This document shows positions 13,601 to 19,888 of a stretch of DNA of 64,000 nt, piece after piece. The stretch spans positions 124,001-188,000 of the forward strand of contig CAZICM010000004.1 of the NCBI GenBank assembly GCA_964537685.1, read 5' to 3'. Made by a program: the position numbers and the translations under genes. Position 1 is the stretch's first letter. Each line of letters starts with the position of its first letter. Below the pieces are notes generated by a model, which was not told where the DNA came from, did no database searches, and saw nothing but the letters and a program-made list of their open reading frames with translations. Source of the DNA: CAZICM01 sp964537685 (lineage in GTDB: Bacteria > Myxococcota_A > Polyangia > Polyangiales > Polyangiaceae).

Positions 13601-14003
13601 GCGCGTGTGGTTGTTAAATTGCGCTTATGACTTTCCAAATGAGTGGCAGGCGTTTATGAACGACCCGGCTAAAGGCTTAAGTTTCGCGGTTGAGCGAGGG
13701 CGCCTTCCCGGTGCCACCGCCAAGCAAGTCACCAGCATTTTTCTACACTATGATACACCCGAAGATCCACCAGCTGATATCCGTCGCCAATCCATTTTTA
13801 TCAACGACGTCATTGTAAAGCCGGGCTCATTCAAAACCGGTCTTGGTCTTCCGTTAATAGAAAAGGGTGAAGACCCAACGAAGCCAGAAAATCGATGGTG
13901 TCTCAAGGTGGTTGGCGCGACGGGCGCCGCCAAGAAGTTCACGCGAGAGAATATCAAGAACATCGCGCTTGTTGTGAGCTATTTGGGCAAGGTGTCCTTC
14001 TAA
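1599..14003 (+). CDS. Giant TcA-like toxin complex subunit with hemopexin-type repeat arrays
   Basis: A 4134-residue protein, far longer than the roughly 2500 residues usual for TcA. Near the start it has the VRP1/TcA signature EARSVLSPAAYLVDLLQ and RRPDVRRIPLDG. Residues about 850-2155 are a hemopexin-like array. About 2370-2470 is the conserved TcA segment around WWPWMKNYRIWEANRRVF (neuraminidase-like region of TcA). A second, looser hemopexin-like stretch is at about 2725-3000. About 3510-3720 is helical and Gln/Ala-rich (LEMTLQIRQQQLESAQQSLE), matching the pore-forming channel helices, and the last 300 residues resemble the TcB-binding domain. In the family, TcA pentamers bind target cells and inject the TcB-TcC cargo. 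The start is the GTG overlapping the previous stop; an in-frame ATG at 1611 is an alternative. There is no signal peptide, as is usual for TcA. Confidence 0.9.
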   Translation: MSIAMPRELQSSFTTLFGTVQEEEGAEARSVLSPAAYLVDLLQLRDGLISAPPNEWAGYHARRPDVRRIPLDGTNTFTEVPVLGIVNEVMSSAITQLGSPPSVLMTSLFPPPLPFSEHHEILKRYANKLGSGLDEIYHAFQDLADGHEAARLSLGLSPEEFSLFSTSHLSDDQLKALWGTTNLAELDGSNLELIQQKLGVSLKELQSLLRQDLDDQEAAEPIGAQARFFINQGSDYLVLSDDGRKLQLKNGHPLSHQHLDRLMRFVRLSRRLAIDFVDFGWVLESSCANILDKNALQTIAIILAIQKEHGLPIDEICTFWGTPKAHGRGEGPLPGDLFSRIFNNGFATTLEALVIYLLNTNITPETAQTRLDDRLQAALRLSGADYAFLQAMLLSRGIPLPVLNIDSVVQYASLLQRFAALARALSLGIKELMTLIDVLNAQWETAAHDDFRVSMPFSSADGEILEPPPASNSPHGPVLGALISPDSPPRTTLNALQKLFRVKAWLDRRALSPRQLAFICTGDNPAARARLDDGSPIEGVLTNDEIEAVLGDVHQTFSDMLLTPHQFQTGSLTPDGARAVFASLRTARILIPIGDENGALLRTQPSGAELSAAVLSGVRERLQIHASDLNALGIPDVIPLLVLLVSRGYLEKTEDTASDPAETDYFIEEGLCGFFSAPDNMVHFMVPGFEEQREAVFGMLSAKVEAYQRALDNQTAETKEIRERLNAHAEQQLRAWLRVLTSFLEISADLAELLFSFAFGTEDEPATQTLAALTVPLFSNKHLSSPALSDAFLASRFRRLQQLGLLFRKTAMSADEARVCLDNQNVHLQEPETLKLPWGFFATNGKIDALTMLPCGDFLVISGQNYATFSCEDYRLLDSGLLDQIPGVLLPEAFRAGALANGIDCAFSDTSADGKPVLYLCMGDQYIAVSQNGTQPARPITDWGRVRNNIQQNAHIDTSVEAKDGRLFLFSGDQYFRYSHPQQLLTGNAFTDEGYPKAIRRGLENEGLPPLPSLMHTKIDAAFRDTDDSYYFFLGSQFTHSGNPYQLIDVRSVWGHVLNYLFDENRVDAAFVVGHRTFLTRRDQLIRYSGNAYTVVDEGYPVRFANIPESDTLLRVLKRFPEGIDAALAGKDQNLYAFRNGFYASSADPDHLRAIRERWGRVRNEFVINERVDAALTYNGSVYLFCGDQYIRYSSSGYEIVDEGYPKRVQPNWNSIEQAGSIPEQLPLPITAAAVGQSSDVFFFGGNQFSRPNGTLGEVKDVWARVRNNIEQLGRVDAALTDESGSLYLFSGDQLYRYADPYQAFVDEGYPLRLLGNWLNPMAGWTLPDTFGAGISSALRAPNGRIYMFSGQHYARVDTMEPARTIKQDWGLVRNHIATDSRVSAAFIDPEGSTYLFGGDQYIRYSTDRYGVVDEGYPKAIGDQWGDLPPSFREGIDAALAFTVQGVPRLYLFKGRHFVRYSNGNYTQIDEGYPKRIEEGEHSEGKWFRGFAIDHMGHYFPHHHPIVVEGIYVDSYQSKPRICLFYRHRDDEHQHQWTRQFRAEGDEYEWTSPREVADLSKYAPFRHIDAGLLSSDGTLHLFSGEMYAFRAPEEGHLSPPVLTRERWAHVRNSFQETGRVDASLVLADGRTYLFCANQFMRYTGELRPGDGDFYTDEGYPKTIAPNWTDERLPIALPEEFQAEGCALFQDGAGIIHLFNGPRYTRSDTPGLVYPVISKWGHVPNRFQQYSRIDAAYRAENDKLYLFCEDQYTRYSGELRPDAPDFYADEGYPKQLTSFQNEGLDSMMPLRFAPQGHAILRDAQHTYLFTGASFTRSQTPEPQPLIPTWARVRNHIQSQNRVDAGLVLGDGPNAVTLLFCGDQYVRYSGAYNSFIDEGYPKEIAHLAEAEHIFASLPLQCFGGVRAFFAGTDGALHIFTSVPADPSEVQLYGNSANPGEMLAPRSVWGIIDNKLFDQAFVSAALLTDDKKLFLFSADQYVRYSREDRTYVDEGYPKRVATGLAKELGTAKFAEALENGVEAALKIGETCFFFAGQSTVSTDNPTVAQPLIAQWGRVENSLHKHQQLDAAFVAPNGKLVLFAQTQYSVYSGANRTYVDEGFPKTIASNIGQNWPYADIDFRQNLDTVATFEGKTYVFKNSKHVRMSDFHLERPDVGYPMDTIAKFADRPDLELGHLPDFWDFKQHVEFFSSQTTTLLQYFNSPQPGLAADLARATQWPASEITALLAALSLSEAMLKNSRTVSRLARCFGLADRFGTLPSKLREQLWNPVFGGTTAIRDFVSAADFLYGLIKAATDPKDWPHVSSELRGPLDAAKRDALVAYLVHRLDLLNADDLYEHLLTDVQMNASATTSKIVEAINSIQLYYHRALIHLEDVESNRVWANLKAWWPWMKNYRIWEANRRVFLHPENYIRPELRTEKSPAFEELEEKLLQDEVTSEALEESYQRYLDAFSEISQLRIAGGHRYAYEDEAGTARTAVLMLGYSRTSPPTYYYRIGALSPEDQIDWEPWQKVGISIDATRVQPVYAFNKLFLFWIEKKPYNASSFQISGDSSASYSADTPDARNVKLVIKYSFYNFNKEWGTPQPIRMNPKDLADPEALPFYLSPEAAAEFNLDTRSPLGTPPGDMQDFISLKLRYHFFEWNVGRLTAGLDLEGSGCFWQINFSLFGAAMRFPTQIGIKRHEVSAIIPWGSPLESDTSWFSFEAKGGSFLCRPMHVSATIPGTIKGRAFGSVSAAFDTSNGDLFVFTSEIRSGRSGLCYYHYISAEDSWREPVFADEPAWPWGRPRGVFQHDPGKRIDNAFVAVDSTTYMITGSGYFSYPSSGYGAISQHYARDLTPRQPALEAIIGTSTPPIPWKDALAAGRNVVRAFKYLDNGIAKAVLLTAVSGALAYAAIDLAELRHASKAQDKTSPFDSWNELDTVFLVSEPELCVVFSSGKQLVILTWSSKDWSTGTLGVLPGNGGRLSAAFTGVDGKLYFFSGDHYSEADPLDLTANQLSLPVAERWGKPSLFAWLLTSVDGALIGTDGRLYIFSKDKSSPPEGYCLCYPNFSPAALDNLHVDDIPPPKVTELWRSTLEGQSSVDVVTAAYELNGQIHLYGQRRGDGQAFTARYSQSVQSPFAPDWGYPIRLPGAVTRLSTDFYAALFAADRAYAITRLTSHTVEQFSRRLFGGGIKKLLSLETQGLEELPRFREGGPGGPNELVINPKFVADYPGKGSPPSLDFRSPNGFYYWEIFFHIPFLLAQALKQAQRFQEAKTWYEYVFDPTAQEGISHFRFIEFLKDVDLKPLSPQIDAYHADPFDPHKIAELRPIAYRKAFVMSYIDNLITWGDMLFRQNTRESIGEATMLYVLAADLLGKAPEPVGKPKLGQPDSLTYMQIRHLGTTVLDDDILELENGVPPAPPNSPPLQTPNDSIFNPYFYIPENEQFIAYWNRVGDRLFKIRHGQNIEGVQQSLALFSPPVDVMTLVRAFAAGGGQAQALSEYTTPVPHYRFTFMLAKARDLTARLGQLGSALLLAIEKKDAEELNLLRNTQERGILEMTLQIRQQQLESAQQSLEALHAGLRNAQARQAHYLRLLAEGLSMFERLQIVHMIIAQLFSQISNIMSISASIGGAMPNISAPMFSISFGGQQLGGMLSALAQSFKTISDGFNFRSSLAATFGGWDRRRQDWELQMTLASGDIEQIGKQIRSAEIQVEIAQQEVQVQRQQIKNNLSVDTFMKSKFSNQKLYQWMVGKLSAVYFQTYQIALDYAKAAQRALQFELGRPESEFQNIGVHYWDSLKKGLLAGEQLQLDLDRLEKAYLERNQRRLEITRYISLAQLDPLALLKLKEKGICEFDLGEALFDLDFPGHYCRQLKSVSLSFPAVVGPYDNFNATLTQLTHRTLLSPDKAALKYLLQGPDRQNGGANEHPASILRVDWRPNQQVALSRGTNDNGLFQLNFQDERYLPFEGTGAVSTWRLEVNGEKGHLHRESLSDVVITLQYTASSGGDAFTETVKNAVGGKTRERVWLLNCAYDFPNEWQAFMNDPAKGLSFAVERGRLPGATAKQVTSIFLHYDTPEDPPADIRRQSIFINDVIVKPGSFKTGLGLPLIEKGEDPTKPENRWCLKVVGATGAAKKFTRENIKNIALVVSYLGKVSF
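4140..8065 (+). repeat. Hemopexin-type protein repeat array inside the TcA-like gene
   Basis: About ten composite repeats of roughly 105 residues (about 312-348 bp). Each has one half ending in a W-G/A-x-V-x-N motif (for example WGRVRNNI) and one half with LF-x-GDQY-x-RYS followed by DEGYPK. DEGYP or DEGFP occurs 11 times, with a degenerate DVGYP at the end. A non-repeat insert, including an FPHHHP motif, interrupts the array at about 6030-6290. In other proteins hemopexin (photopexin) modules bind proteins or glycans. Confidence 0.85.
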
Positions 14004-14181
14004 TTACGCTGCCACTCCATTCCACAGCCTCGCCCAAGACCAGCCACCTAAATCACCTCCCCCGCCACATTTTCGCCACATCTTCTCCGCGAATCTTCCC
14101 CTGTATAGGCATACCCACGCCTTGTCTCGGATGTCTTATCCATCGTGCGCCGGCCGACGGTGCAGAAAGGTGGACATGTAC

Positions 14182-14919
14182 ATGCAGGCTCAAGCTTCCT
14201 ATGCCGATGAGCTCCTCCCTCAGGAGACGCCCTTAGGCCCCCCTCCCGCTTTTCCTTCTCCAAGCGCGGACTCTCTCTCACGACGTCTTCCCAAATCTCC
14301 AGATCCCAAACCCCCTCAAGAGGACCTGTCTCAAGAGCAATTCCCAGAGCTCCCCAGCTTTACCGCCACCATCCTCGCCGAGCAAAAGAATCCGGCCCTT
14401 GCGTTTGAACTCCGCCGCTTTGGTGTCGGTTTGGGTTTGGCTTCGCTCTATGGCCTGGCTTTGGGCGCCCGTTCCGGGGGATTGTCGCTCTTTCGGCATG
14501 CCGCAGGCGTCCCTCTCGCCATGGTCGCCGTGGGTTGTCTCGGTGTCCCCGCTTTAACCATCGTATTGACGCTGTTCAATGCTCCCATCTCGCCTTCCAG
14601 AGCCCTCTCCGCCGCTTCTAGAAGCGCCGCGGCAACCGGTTTGGTCTTTGGTGGACTCGCCCCCGCCGCCGCTCTGTTTGTCGTTACCAGCGAATCCGGC
14701 ATCACCGCCGCTTTGATGGCTTTGCTCGGGCTCTTTATTGGGGGCGTGTTCGGTATACGTGTTCTCTTGCGCGACCTCAAACAAGCCATGGAAGGCGAAA
14801 CCGATTTGATCAACAAAACCTTAAGCACCATTTCCCTCGGCTGTTTTGCCCTCTTCGCCGTCGCCATGGCCTTGCGCGTCTGGTGGAGCTCTCTTCCAAT
14901 CTTGAAAGGTGGTCTGTGA
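14182..14919 (+). CDS. Polytopic membrane protein, first of a paralogous pair
   Basis: A 245-residue protein with a Pro-rich cytoplasmic N-terminus (about 80 residues) followed by five or six hydrophobic segments. I chose the ATG at 14182 because AAAGGTGG ends 8 bases before it; the ATG at 14176 would leave only two bases. It shares a layout with the next protein: a Gly-rich helix, a conserved xGVPLAM / xIKIPLAM segment, and an Ala/Ser-rich R-S-x-x-x-x-x-LVF helix, so the two look like duplicates that may form a heterodimer. It begins a five-gene run ending in a two-component system. The function is unknown. Confidence 0.75.
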   Translation: MQAQASYADELLPQETPLGPPPAFPSPSADSLSRRLPKSPDPKPPQEDLSQEQFPELPSFTATILAEQKNPALAFELRRFGVGLGLASLYGLALGARSGGLSLFRHAAGVPLAMVAVGCLGVPALTIVLTLFNAPISPSRALSAASRSAAATGLVFGGLAPAAALFVVTSESGITAALMALLGLFIGGVFGIRVLLRDLKQAMEGETDLINKTLSTISLGCFALFAVAMALRVWWSSLPILKGGL

Positions 14920-15650
14920 TGAATGCTGCCGTGTTAAATCAATTGCTCCGTTCTCCCGCAACCATTGCGAAGAATTGCCGTACCGATCAGGATCTAAAAA
15001 CCATTACCCTTACCTCTCTCGCCGCAATTGTGGCGGGTGGAATGGCTTTTGGGGGCGTGGTCGGTAGCTTCCGGGGTGGGATTCAAATCCTGTATGGTGC
15101 CATTAAAATCCCCCTCGCGATGATTGTCACCTTGGCCATTTGCGCGCCGGCTTTTCATGCGCTCGCGGCGGTCTTGGGACGCGCCTGGCCTATGCGTTCG
15201 ATTATTTCGCTGGTCTTGGCCGCCGCCGCCCGGTCTTCACTGGTTTTGCTGGCCTTTACCCCGGCTCTCTGGCTGGGGATGGATTGGGGCTTGGGCTATC
15301 ATAAATCGGCGATGGCCGCTTCAATGGCTTATGCACTTGCGGGTTTGGCCGCTCTGTCGGTGCTGCTCCGGGGTATTGGTAAAGGTCAAGGCCAATGGCT
15401 GACGACCCTTGCCTTTATTGGAATGTTCTTTGCGGTGGGCGGTCAAAGCGCGTGGATTCTCCGGCCTTATTTGCTAAGGCCCAAGGCCGAAAGCGTTCCT
15501 TTTGTGCGCGCCCGGGAAGGCGGCTTTGCCGATGCGCTTCTAACCGCCAGCCGTTCGGCCGCCGATATCTACGATGAAGAGCGGATGATCGAAACGGATA
15601 TCTATCCCGATGCGCGCAAGTCCAATCCCAGAATCCCGGAGGTCGAGTAA
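14919..15650 (+). CDS. Polytopic membrane protein, second of the paralogous pair
   Basis: A 243-residue membrane protein with about six hydrophobic helices and a soluble C-terminal tail of about 50 residues. The start ATG overlaps the upstream stop (TGATG at 14917-14921) and has GAAAGGTGG before it, so it is translationally coupled to its paralogue. Shared features include GxxxGG in the first helices, the IKIPLAM motif and an R-S-S-L helix. Three bases separate it from the next gene, so it is co-transcribed with the sensor kinase/regulator. I know of no assigned function; a membrane partner or transporter-like complex sensed by the kinase is a guess. Confidence 0.75.
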   Translation: MNAAVLNQLLRSPATIAKNCRTDQDLKTITLTSLAAIVAGGMAFGGVVGSFRGGIQILYGAIKIPLAMIVTLAICAPAFHALAAVLGRAWPMRSIISLVLAAAARSSLVLLAFTPALWLGMDWGLGYHKSAMAASMAYALAGLAALSVLLRGIGKGQGQWLTTLAFIGMFFAVGGQSAWILRPYLLRPKAESVPFVRAREGGFADALLTASRSAADIYDEERMIETDIYPDARKSNPRIPEVE

Positions 15651-15652
15651 CC

Positions 15653-16393
15653 ATGAGCCTTCGGGATTTATTGATTATCTACGCGATTGTGGGATTGGCT
15701 TGTTCGGTGGCGATTTTTCATGCGTCGCCTCATAAAAATACCAAAAGCGCGCTCGCCGCAGCGCTGGCCGTTCCGCTCTGGCCTATCTGGGCGCCCATTG
15801 CGCTTACCTCGGGGCCTAAATCCAATGCCTTTCTCGTTCAGATGGGCCCGCAAAGCACGGCGGCCGCACTGAACCGCGTTCAAAACGCGCTTCGGGAAGG
15901 GATGGATGCGTGCTCGGGTACATCATTTGAGGCGCTCTTGCCCAAGAGCGCGGCGGCCCGCATCGAAAGCGAGGTGGGCCGGGCGGCGGCGCGGCATCAA
16001 GAGTTGTGCGGTATTTTGGCGCGCGAAGGCTTTAGCGAAACGGCTGCGCTGGCGCGGGTCGGCGATTTGGAAAAGAGCGGAGCCAGTCCCAGGGCCATTT
16101 CAACCGCACGGCTTCATTTAGAAAATGTGAGGCGTCTCGGGGCGATGCGGGATCGGGATGCCCGGGCCTTGGAGGAACTATCGGATTTGGTCCAAGCCCT
16201 GCGCACGCAATTGGTTTTGGCGCGCTATGCGGGTTCCTCTGTGGAAGGAGTTGGTGGTATTGTGTCCGAGGTCTGGGCGCGGGTGGAAGGCTTAAGCGCG
16301 GCGATGGATGCGCAAGATCCTCAAGAAAACGAGCCTTCCGCGGCGATCGCCCAGATCCGGAGCCAGGCCGGAGAGGAGTCGCGAGCGGTGTGA
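15653..16393 (+). CDS. Membrane-anchored coiled-coil protein of the kinase operon
   Basis: A 246-residue protein with one or two N-terminal membrane helices (about residues 5-25 and 35-52) and a long charged, Ala-rich helical remainder likely to be coiled coil. It starts 3 bases after the preceding stop, and its TGA overlaps the GTG start of the response regulator by four bases (16390-16393), so the five genes are coupled. It may be a scaffold or accessory factor for the two membrane proteins or for the sensor kinase. I do not recognise a family. Confidence 0.7.
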   Translation: MSLRDLLIIYAIVGLACSVAIFHASPHKNTKSALAAALAVPLWPIWAPIALTSGPKSNAFLVQMGPQSTAAALNRVQNALREGMDACSGTSFEALLPKSAAARIESEVGRAAARHQELCGILAREGFSETAALARVGDLEKSGASPRAISTARLHLENVRRLGAMRDRDARALEELSDLVQALRTQLVLARYAGSSVEGVGGIVSEVWARVEGLSAAMDAQDPQENEPSAAIAQIRSQAGEESRAV

Positions 16394-17127
16394 ACAAGCA
16401 TATTCTTGTGGTGGACGATGAAGCGCGAATCCGCGAAGTGCTTCAATACGCCCTAGAAAAAGAAGGTTTTAGGGTGACGGCCGTGGCGGATGGCAAGACA
16501 GCCATCGCCGCGGCCTTGGCGGGCGGTATCGATTTGGTGGTGCTGGATGTGATGCTGCCCGATATCGATGGTTTGGAGGTGTGCCGCCGTCTTCGTTCCA
16601 CAAGTAAGACGCCTATTTTATTTTTATCGGCGAAGGGTGAGGAAATCGATCGTATTGTGGGTTTGGAGCTGGGGGGCGATGATTATTTGACCAAGCCTTT
16701 TTCGCCGAGGGAATTGGTGGCGCGGGTGCGGGCGGTGTTTAGGCGTATCGACGATATTGCCGAGGCGGCCCAGTCCAAAAGCGTTCCTTCGGAGGCGGCT
16801 CCGGCGCAACCATCAAAAGGCCCAAAGTCTGTATTGCGTCATGGAGGAATCGAGCTGGATCTGGAACGTCATGAAGCCCGCTGCGAAGGGCAATTGATTC
16901 AGCTTACGGCGACTGAATTTGGGATGCTGGGGGCGCTGATGGAACGGCCTGGGGTTGTGCTATCGCGGGGACAGTTAATGCAGCGGGCTTATCGTTACGA
17001 TAATTTTATTACGGAGCGCACGATAGATACGCATATACGGCGAATCCGGGCGAAGTTCCGGACGGCATGCAATACCGACCCCATCGCGACGGTACACGGG
17101 GTGGGCTATAAGATGCAGGGAGGCTAG
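16390..17127 (+). CDS. OmpR/PhoB-family response regulator
   Basis: A 245-residue two-domain regulator. The receiver has the acidic pair D9-D10, phospho-acceptor D53 (VVLDVMLPDIDG) and K102 (TKPF). After a linker of about 25 residues comes a winged-helix DNA-binding domain (residues about 150-243) with the typical TATEFGMLGALMERPG and ERTIDTHIRRIRAKF motifs. Translation starts at a GTG inside the previous stop. The cognate kinase follows four bases later. It probably regulates its own operon and unknown targets. Confidence 0.95.
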   Translation: MNKHILVVDDEARIREVLQYALEKEGFRVTAVADGKTAIAAALAGGIDLVVLDVMLPDIDGLEVCRRLRSTSKTPILFLSAKGEEIDRIVGLELGGDDYLTKPFSPRELVARVRAVFRRIDDIAEAAQSKSVPSEAAPAQPSKGPKSVLRHGGIELDLERHEARCEGQLIQLTATEFGMLGALMERPGVVLSRGQLMQRAYRYDNFITERTIDTHIRRIRAKFRTACNTDPIATVHGVGYKMQGG

Positions 17128-17130
17128 GGC

Positions 17131-18672
17131 TTGAGAACGCTTTTTTCCAAGCTATTTCAAGCCTTGGGCCGTATTCGGCTGCGCCTATTGGTGGTGAATC
17201 TGGTGGTGTTGCTGGTGCCGGTGGCGGGTTTGGAGTTTGCCCGTGTTTATGAGCGCCAATTGCTCGATTCGCTGGAGCGCGATATGGAAAACCAAGCCGC
17301 TTTGGTGCGTTCGATGCTGGAATCGGATGTGGAAAGGGGTATTGAACCGGGAGCGGCTCAACATCTTCAAACACTGACCCGGGCGGCCAAGCATACCCGC
17401 ACGCGCATCCGGCTGATTGGAAAGAGCGGCGAGGTCGTATGCGATTCCCATGAAAACGGCCCGCCCGAAGGCCCCGAACCTCCGCCTCCCTCGATGATTC
17501 CCGATCGGGCATCGCTTCGGGAGATTGAAGTGTTCAGCAATGGGATACGAAGCTTGGGTGAAGATCCCCGGGAACGCTGGCCGGAGCTTTCGGATCGCTA
17601 TGAAATCCGGGAAGCGCTTCAAGGCAAGCGGGCGGCGCGCACACGGGTGCGCGAGCGCAAGCCGGGGGTATTTTTATTTGTGGCCGAGCCTGTGCGAAAG
17701 GGCGCCGAGGTGATTGGGGCGGTGTATGTGGTGCGATCGACCCAGCCGGTGCTGGTGGAGCTGTATAAAATCCGCACGAGTTTATTTAGGGTGTTGGCGG
17801 TAGCGGTGCTCTTGACGGCGCTGATCACGGTAATTTTAGCGTGGTCCATATCGCGTCCGCTGGAAAAGCTATCGCGTTCGGCCAAACGCATAGCGGCGGG
17901 AGAGCGGGATGTGGTGGTACCGATTGTGGGCAGCGGCGAGCTTCGAGATTTATCGGAAGCGTTTTTTGCGATGAAAGAGCGGCTGGACGCGAGGCTTCGT
18001 TATATTTCTGATTTTGCGGCGGATGTGGCGCATGAATTCAAGTCACCACTGACATCGATAAGGGGAGCGGCGGAGCTCTTGGATGAGGGAGCGGCGGACG
18101 ATTTGGAGACGCGCCGAAAGTTTTTGCAGAATATCGATTTGGATGTGAGCCGATTGGATAGGCTGGTATCGAGGCTGTTGGAACTAAGCCGTATTGAAGC
18201 ATCGAGCGAGGCGCCTATTTTAATCGACATGGAAGCCTTGGCGGCGCGGGTGGTGGCGAGGCATAGCGAGCCCGAGCAACCGGTGCACTTGGATTACAAG
18301 CTACCGACGCGGTTTATCAAAGCGAGGGAGACGGATTTAGAGACGGCGCTGATGAATTTGGTGGACAATGCCGTGAAGTTTTCGCCGCCCAATACGCCGG
18401 TATGGGTGAGGATTGTTGGGCGGGACGATGAAAAGGCGGGGCCTATGGTGCTAATTCGGGTCGAGGATTCGGGGCCTGGGATAGCGCCTGAGCATGTGGG
18501 CAAGGTATTCGATCGTTTTTTTACGACAGACAAAGCGCGGGATGGCACAGGGCTTGGGCTATCGATTGTGCAGAGTGTGGCTCAAGCCCACGGGGGGAAT
18601 GTACGGGTGGAGAGCGAAGAAGGAAAGGGCGCGGCGTTTGAGGTGGAGATTCCGCTGAGGCAGGATGTATAA
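17131..18672 (+). CDS. Sensor histidine kinase (ChvG/CreC-like), partner of the preceding regulator
   Basis: A 513-residue membrane kinase. It has an N-terminal transmembrane helix (about 20-40), a periplasmic sensor region of about 180 residues with a Pro-rich loop, a second helix (about 220-245), HAMP, an H-box (DVAHEFKSPLTSIRG, near residue 300), an N-box (NLVDNAVKF) and G-boxes (DSGPGIAP, GTGLGLSIV). The only well-placed start is TTG at 17131, behind GGGAGG with a 7-base spacer. It is last in the coupled operon 14182-18672, so the membrane pair may supply or modulate its signal. Confidence 0.92.
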   Translation: MRTLFSKLFQALGRIRLRLLVVNLVVLLVPVAGLEFARVYERQLLDSLERDMENQAALVRSMLESDVERGIEPGAAQHLQTLTRAAKHTRTRIRLIGKSGEVVCDSHENGPPEGPEPPPPSMIPDRASLREIEVFSNGIRSLGEDPRERWPELSDRYEIREALQGKRAARTRVRERKPGVFLFVAEPVRKGAEVIGAVYVVRSTQPVLVELYKIRTSLFRVLAVAVLLTALITVILAWSISRPLEKLSRSAKRIAAGERDVVVPIVGSGELRDLSEAFFAMKERLDARLRYISDFAADVAHEFKSPLTSIRGAAELLDEGAADDLETRRKFLQNIDLDVSRLDRLVSRLLELSRIEASSEAPILIDMEALAARVVARHSEPEQPVHLDYKLPTRFIKARETDLETALMNLVDNAVKFSPPNTPVWVRIVGRDDEKAGPMVLIRVEDSGPGIAPEHVGKVFDRFFTTDKARDGTGLGLSIVQSVAQAHGGNVRVESEEGKGAAFEVEIPLRQDV

Positions 18673-18684
18673 GCTTCGTATTCC

Positions 18685-19818
18685 ATGTCATCCAATCCAT
18701 TATTTGAAGCCCTCGACCAACTCTTTGCCGAGGAAGAGGCGACACCTCCGGGCAAGCTCACGAAAAACCCACATGACAGTATTTTCCGATCCATCTTTCA
18801 GCATCCTGAACATGCCGAAGGATTGATCCGCCGCCTTCTTCCAAAGGCCACACTCACCTCGATCCGCTTTGATACCCTCACCCTTCAACCCGCTAGTTTT
18901 GTTGATGAACACCTAAAAAATCTCTACGCCGATCTTTTATATTCCATCGAAATCAAGGGCCGCCCTGCGTTCATTTATCTTTTGCTCGAACATATTAGCA
19001 CTGACCCTCGATGGCTCGCCTCCCGCATGCTTGGCTACGAGATCCGCATCTGGGAAAAATGGATCGAACAACATCCCAACGCCAAAAAATTGCCCTTGAT
19101 CCTTCCACTGGTTATTCGCCATGGCCTGCAATCGAATCCTCCTGAACCCACACGCTTTGAAGACTTGTACGATGTGGACGGTGAATTCCTTGAAGCACTG
19201 AGCGAACACAGCGTGCGCTTAACCTTATTTGTGGAGGATCTAAAACGCGAACAGAACGAGAATATTTTTCATGAGCAGGCGCTCACTCAAGTAGCCAAGC
19301 TGGTCTTGCTTCTGCTTAAGAACAGCCGTTCGATTTCGGACTTGATTCAGAGCGCGCCGCTGTGGTGCACTTTGATGAGCGAGGTCATTTCAGCGGGCAA
19401 CGCTTGGATGGCCTTGGCTCGCATTTGCCGCTATATATGGCTCACACAGACACCTGAACAACGACAGCCTCTATGGAGCGAGATATCCAAACATTTGGCG
19501 CAGCCAACGCAACGGGAGACAGTCATGAACATTGAAGAGTATCTGCTGGACAAGGGCCGCAAGCAGGGAATTGAAGTGGGGCGGCTGCAAGGATGGCAGG
19601 AAGGAAGGCAGGAAGGCAGGCAGGAAGGCAGGCAGGAAGGCAGGCAGGAAGGCAGGCAGGAAGCCGCTCAGCGCATGTTTGTTGCGCTCTTGAATCAGCG
19701 CTTCGGCTCCGTCTCTGAAGCTGCTCTTGCACGTATCCACAACTCAAATGTTGAAACGATCGAACACTGGATGGAACGTATCCTGAGCGCAGCTTCGGTC
19801 GATGAGGTGCTCGCCTAG
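18685..19818 (+). CDS. Rpn-family recombination-promoting nuclease / putative transposase (YhgA-like)
   Basis: A 377-residue PD-(D/E)XK-fold protein. The N-terminal KNPHDSIFRSIFQHPEHAEG and the catalytic block YADLLYSIEIKG followed by FIYLLLEHIS are typical of the Rpn (YhgA, Transposase_31) group; family members cut DNA and raise recombination. It begins only 12 bases after the kinase stop, so it may be read from that operon. The C-terminal third carries perfect 12-bp tandem repeats encoding Gly-Arg-Gln-Glu. It belongs to a different subfamily from the Rpn copies at 34292-35774. Whether it is active cannot be judged from sequence alone. Confidence 0.85.
   Translation: MSSNPLFEALDQLFAEEEATPPGKLTKNPHDSIFRSIFQHPEHAEGLIRRLLPKATLTSIRFDTLTLQPASFVDEHLKNLYADLLYSIEIKGRPAFIYLLLEHISTDPRWLASRMLGYEIRIWEKWIEQHPNAKKLPLILPLVIRHGLQSNPPEPTRFEDLYDVDGEFLEALSEHSVRLTLFVEDLKREQNENIFHEQALTQVAKLVLLLLKNSRSISDLIQSAPLWCTLMSEVISAGNAWMALARICRYIWLTQTPEQRQPLWSEISKHLAQPTQRETVMNIEEYLLDKGRKQGIEVGRLQGWQEGRQEGRQEGRQEGRQEGRQEAAQRMFVALLNQRFGSVSEAALARIHNSNVETIEHWMERILSAASVDEVLA
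19591..19662 (+). repeat. 12-bp in-frame tandem repeat in the Rpn gene
   Basis: Six consecutive 12-bp units; the last four are identical (GGCAGGCAGGAA) and the first two carry single-base variants. They encode a G-R-Q-E type run that should form a charged helix. The unit is a multiple of three, so copy-number change keeps the frame. Confidence 0.95.
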
Positions 19819-19888
19819 CCTTTCATCCTCCCCGTCTCCGCCATCGTGCAAATCGGTTGAAATAAACGCTCCCCCAAACCCCCATTCG

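Noticed and set aside
19471..19740. Minus-strand ORF with a Phe-Leu-Pro-Ala repeat
   Set aside because: It is the antisense reading of the 12-bp Gly-Arg-Gln-Glu coding repeat.
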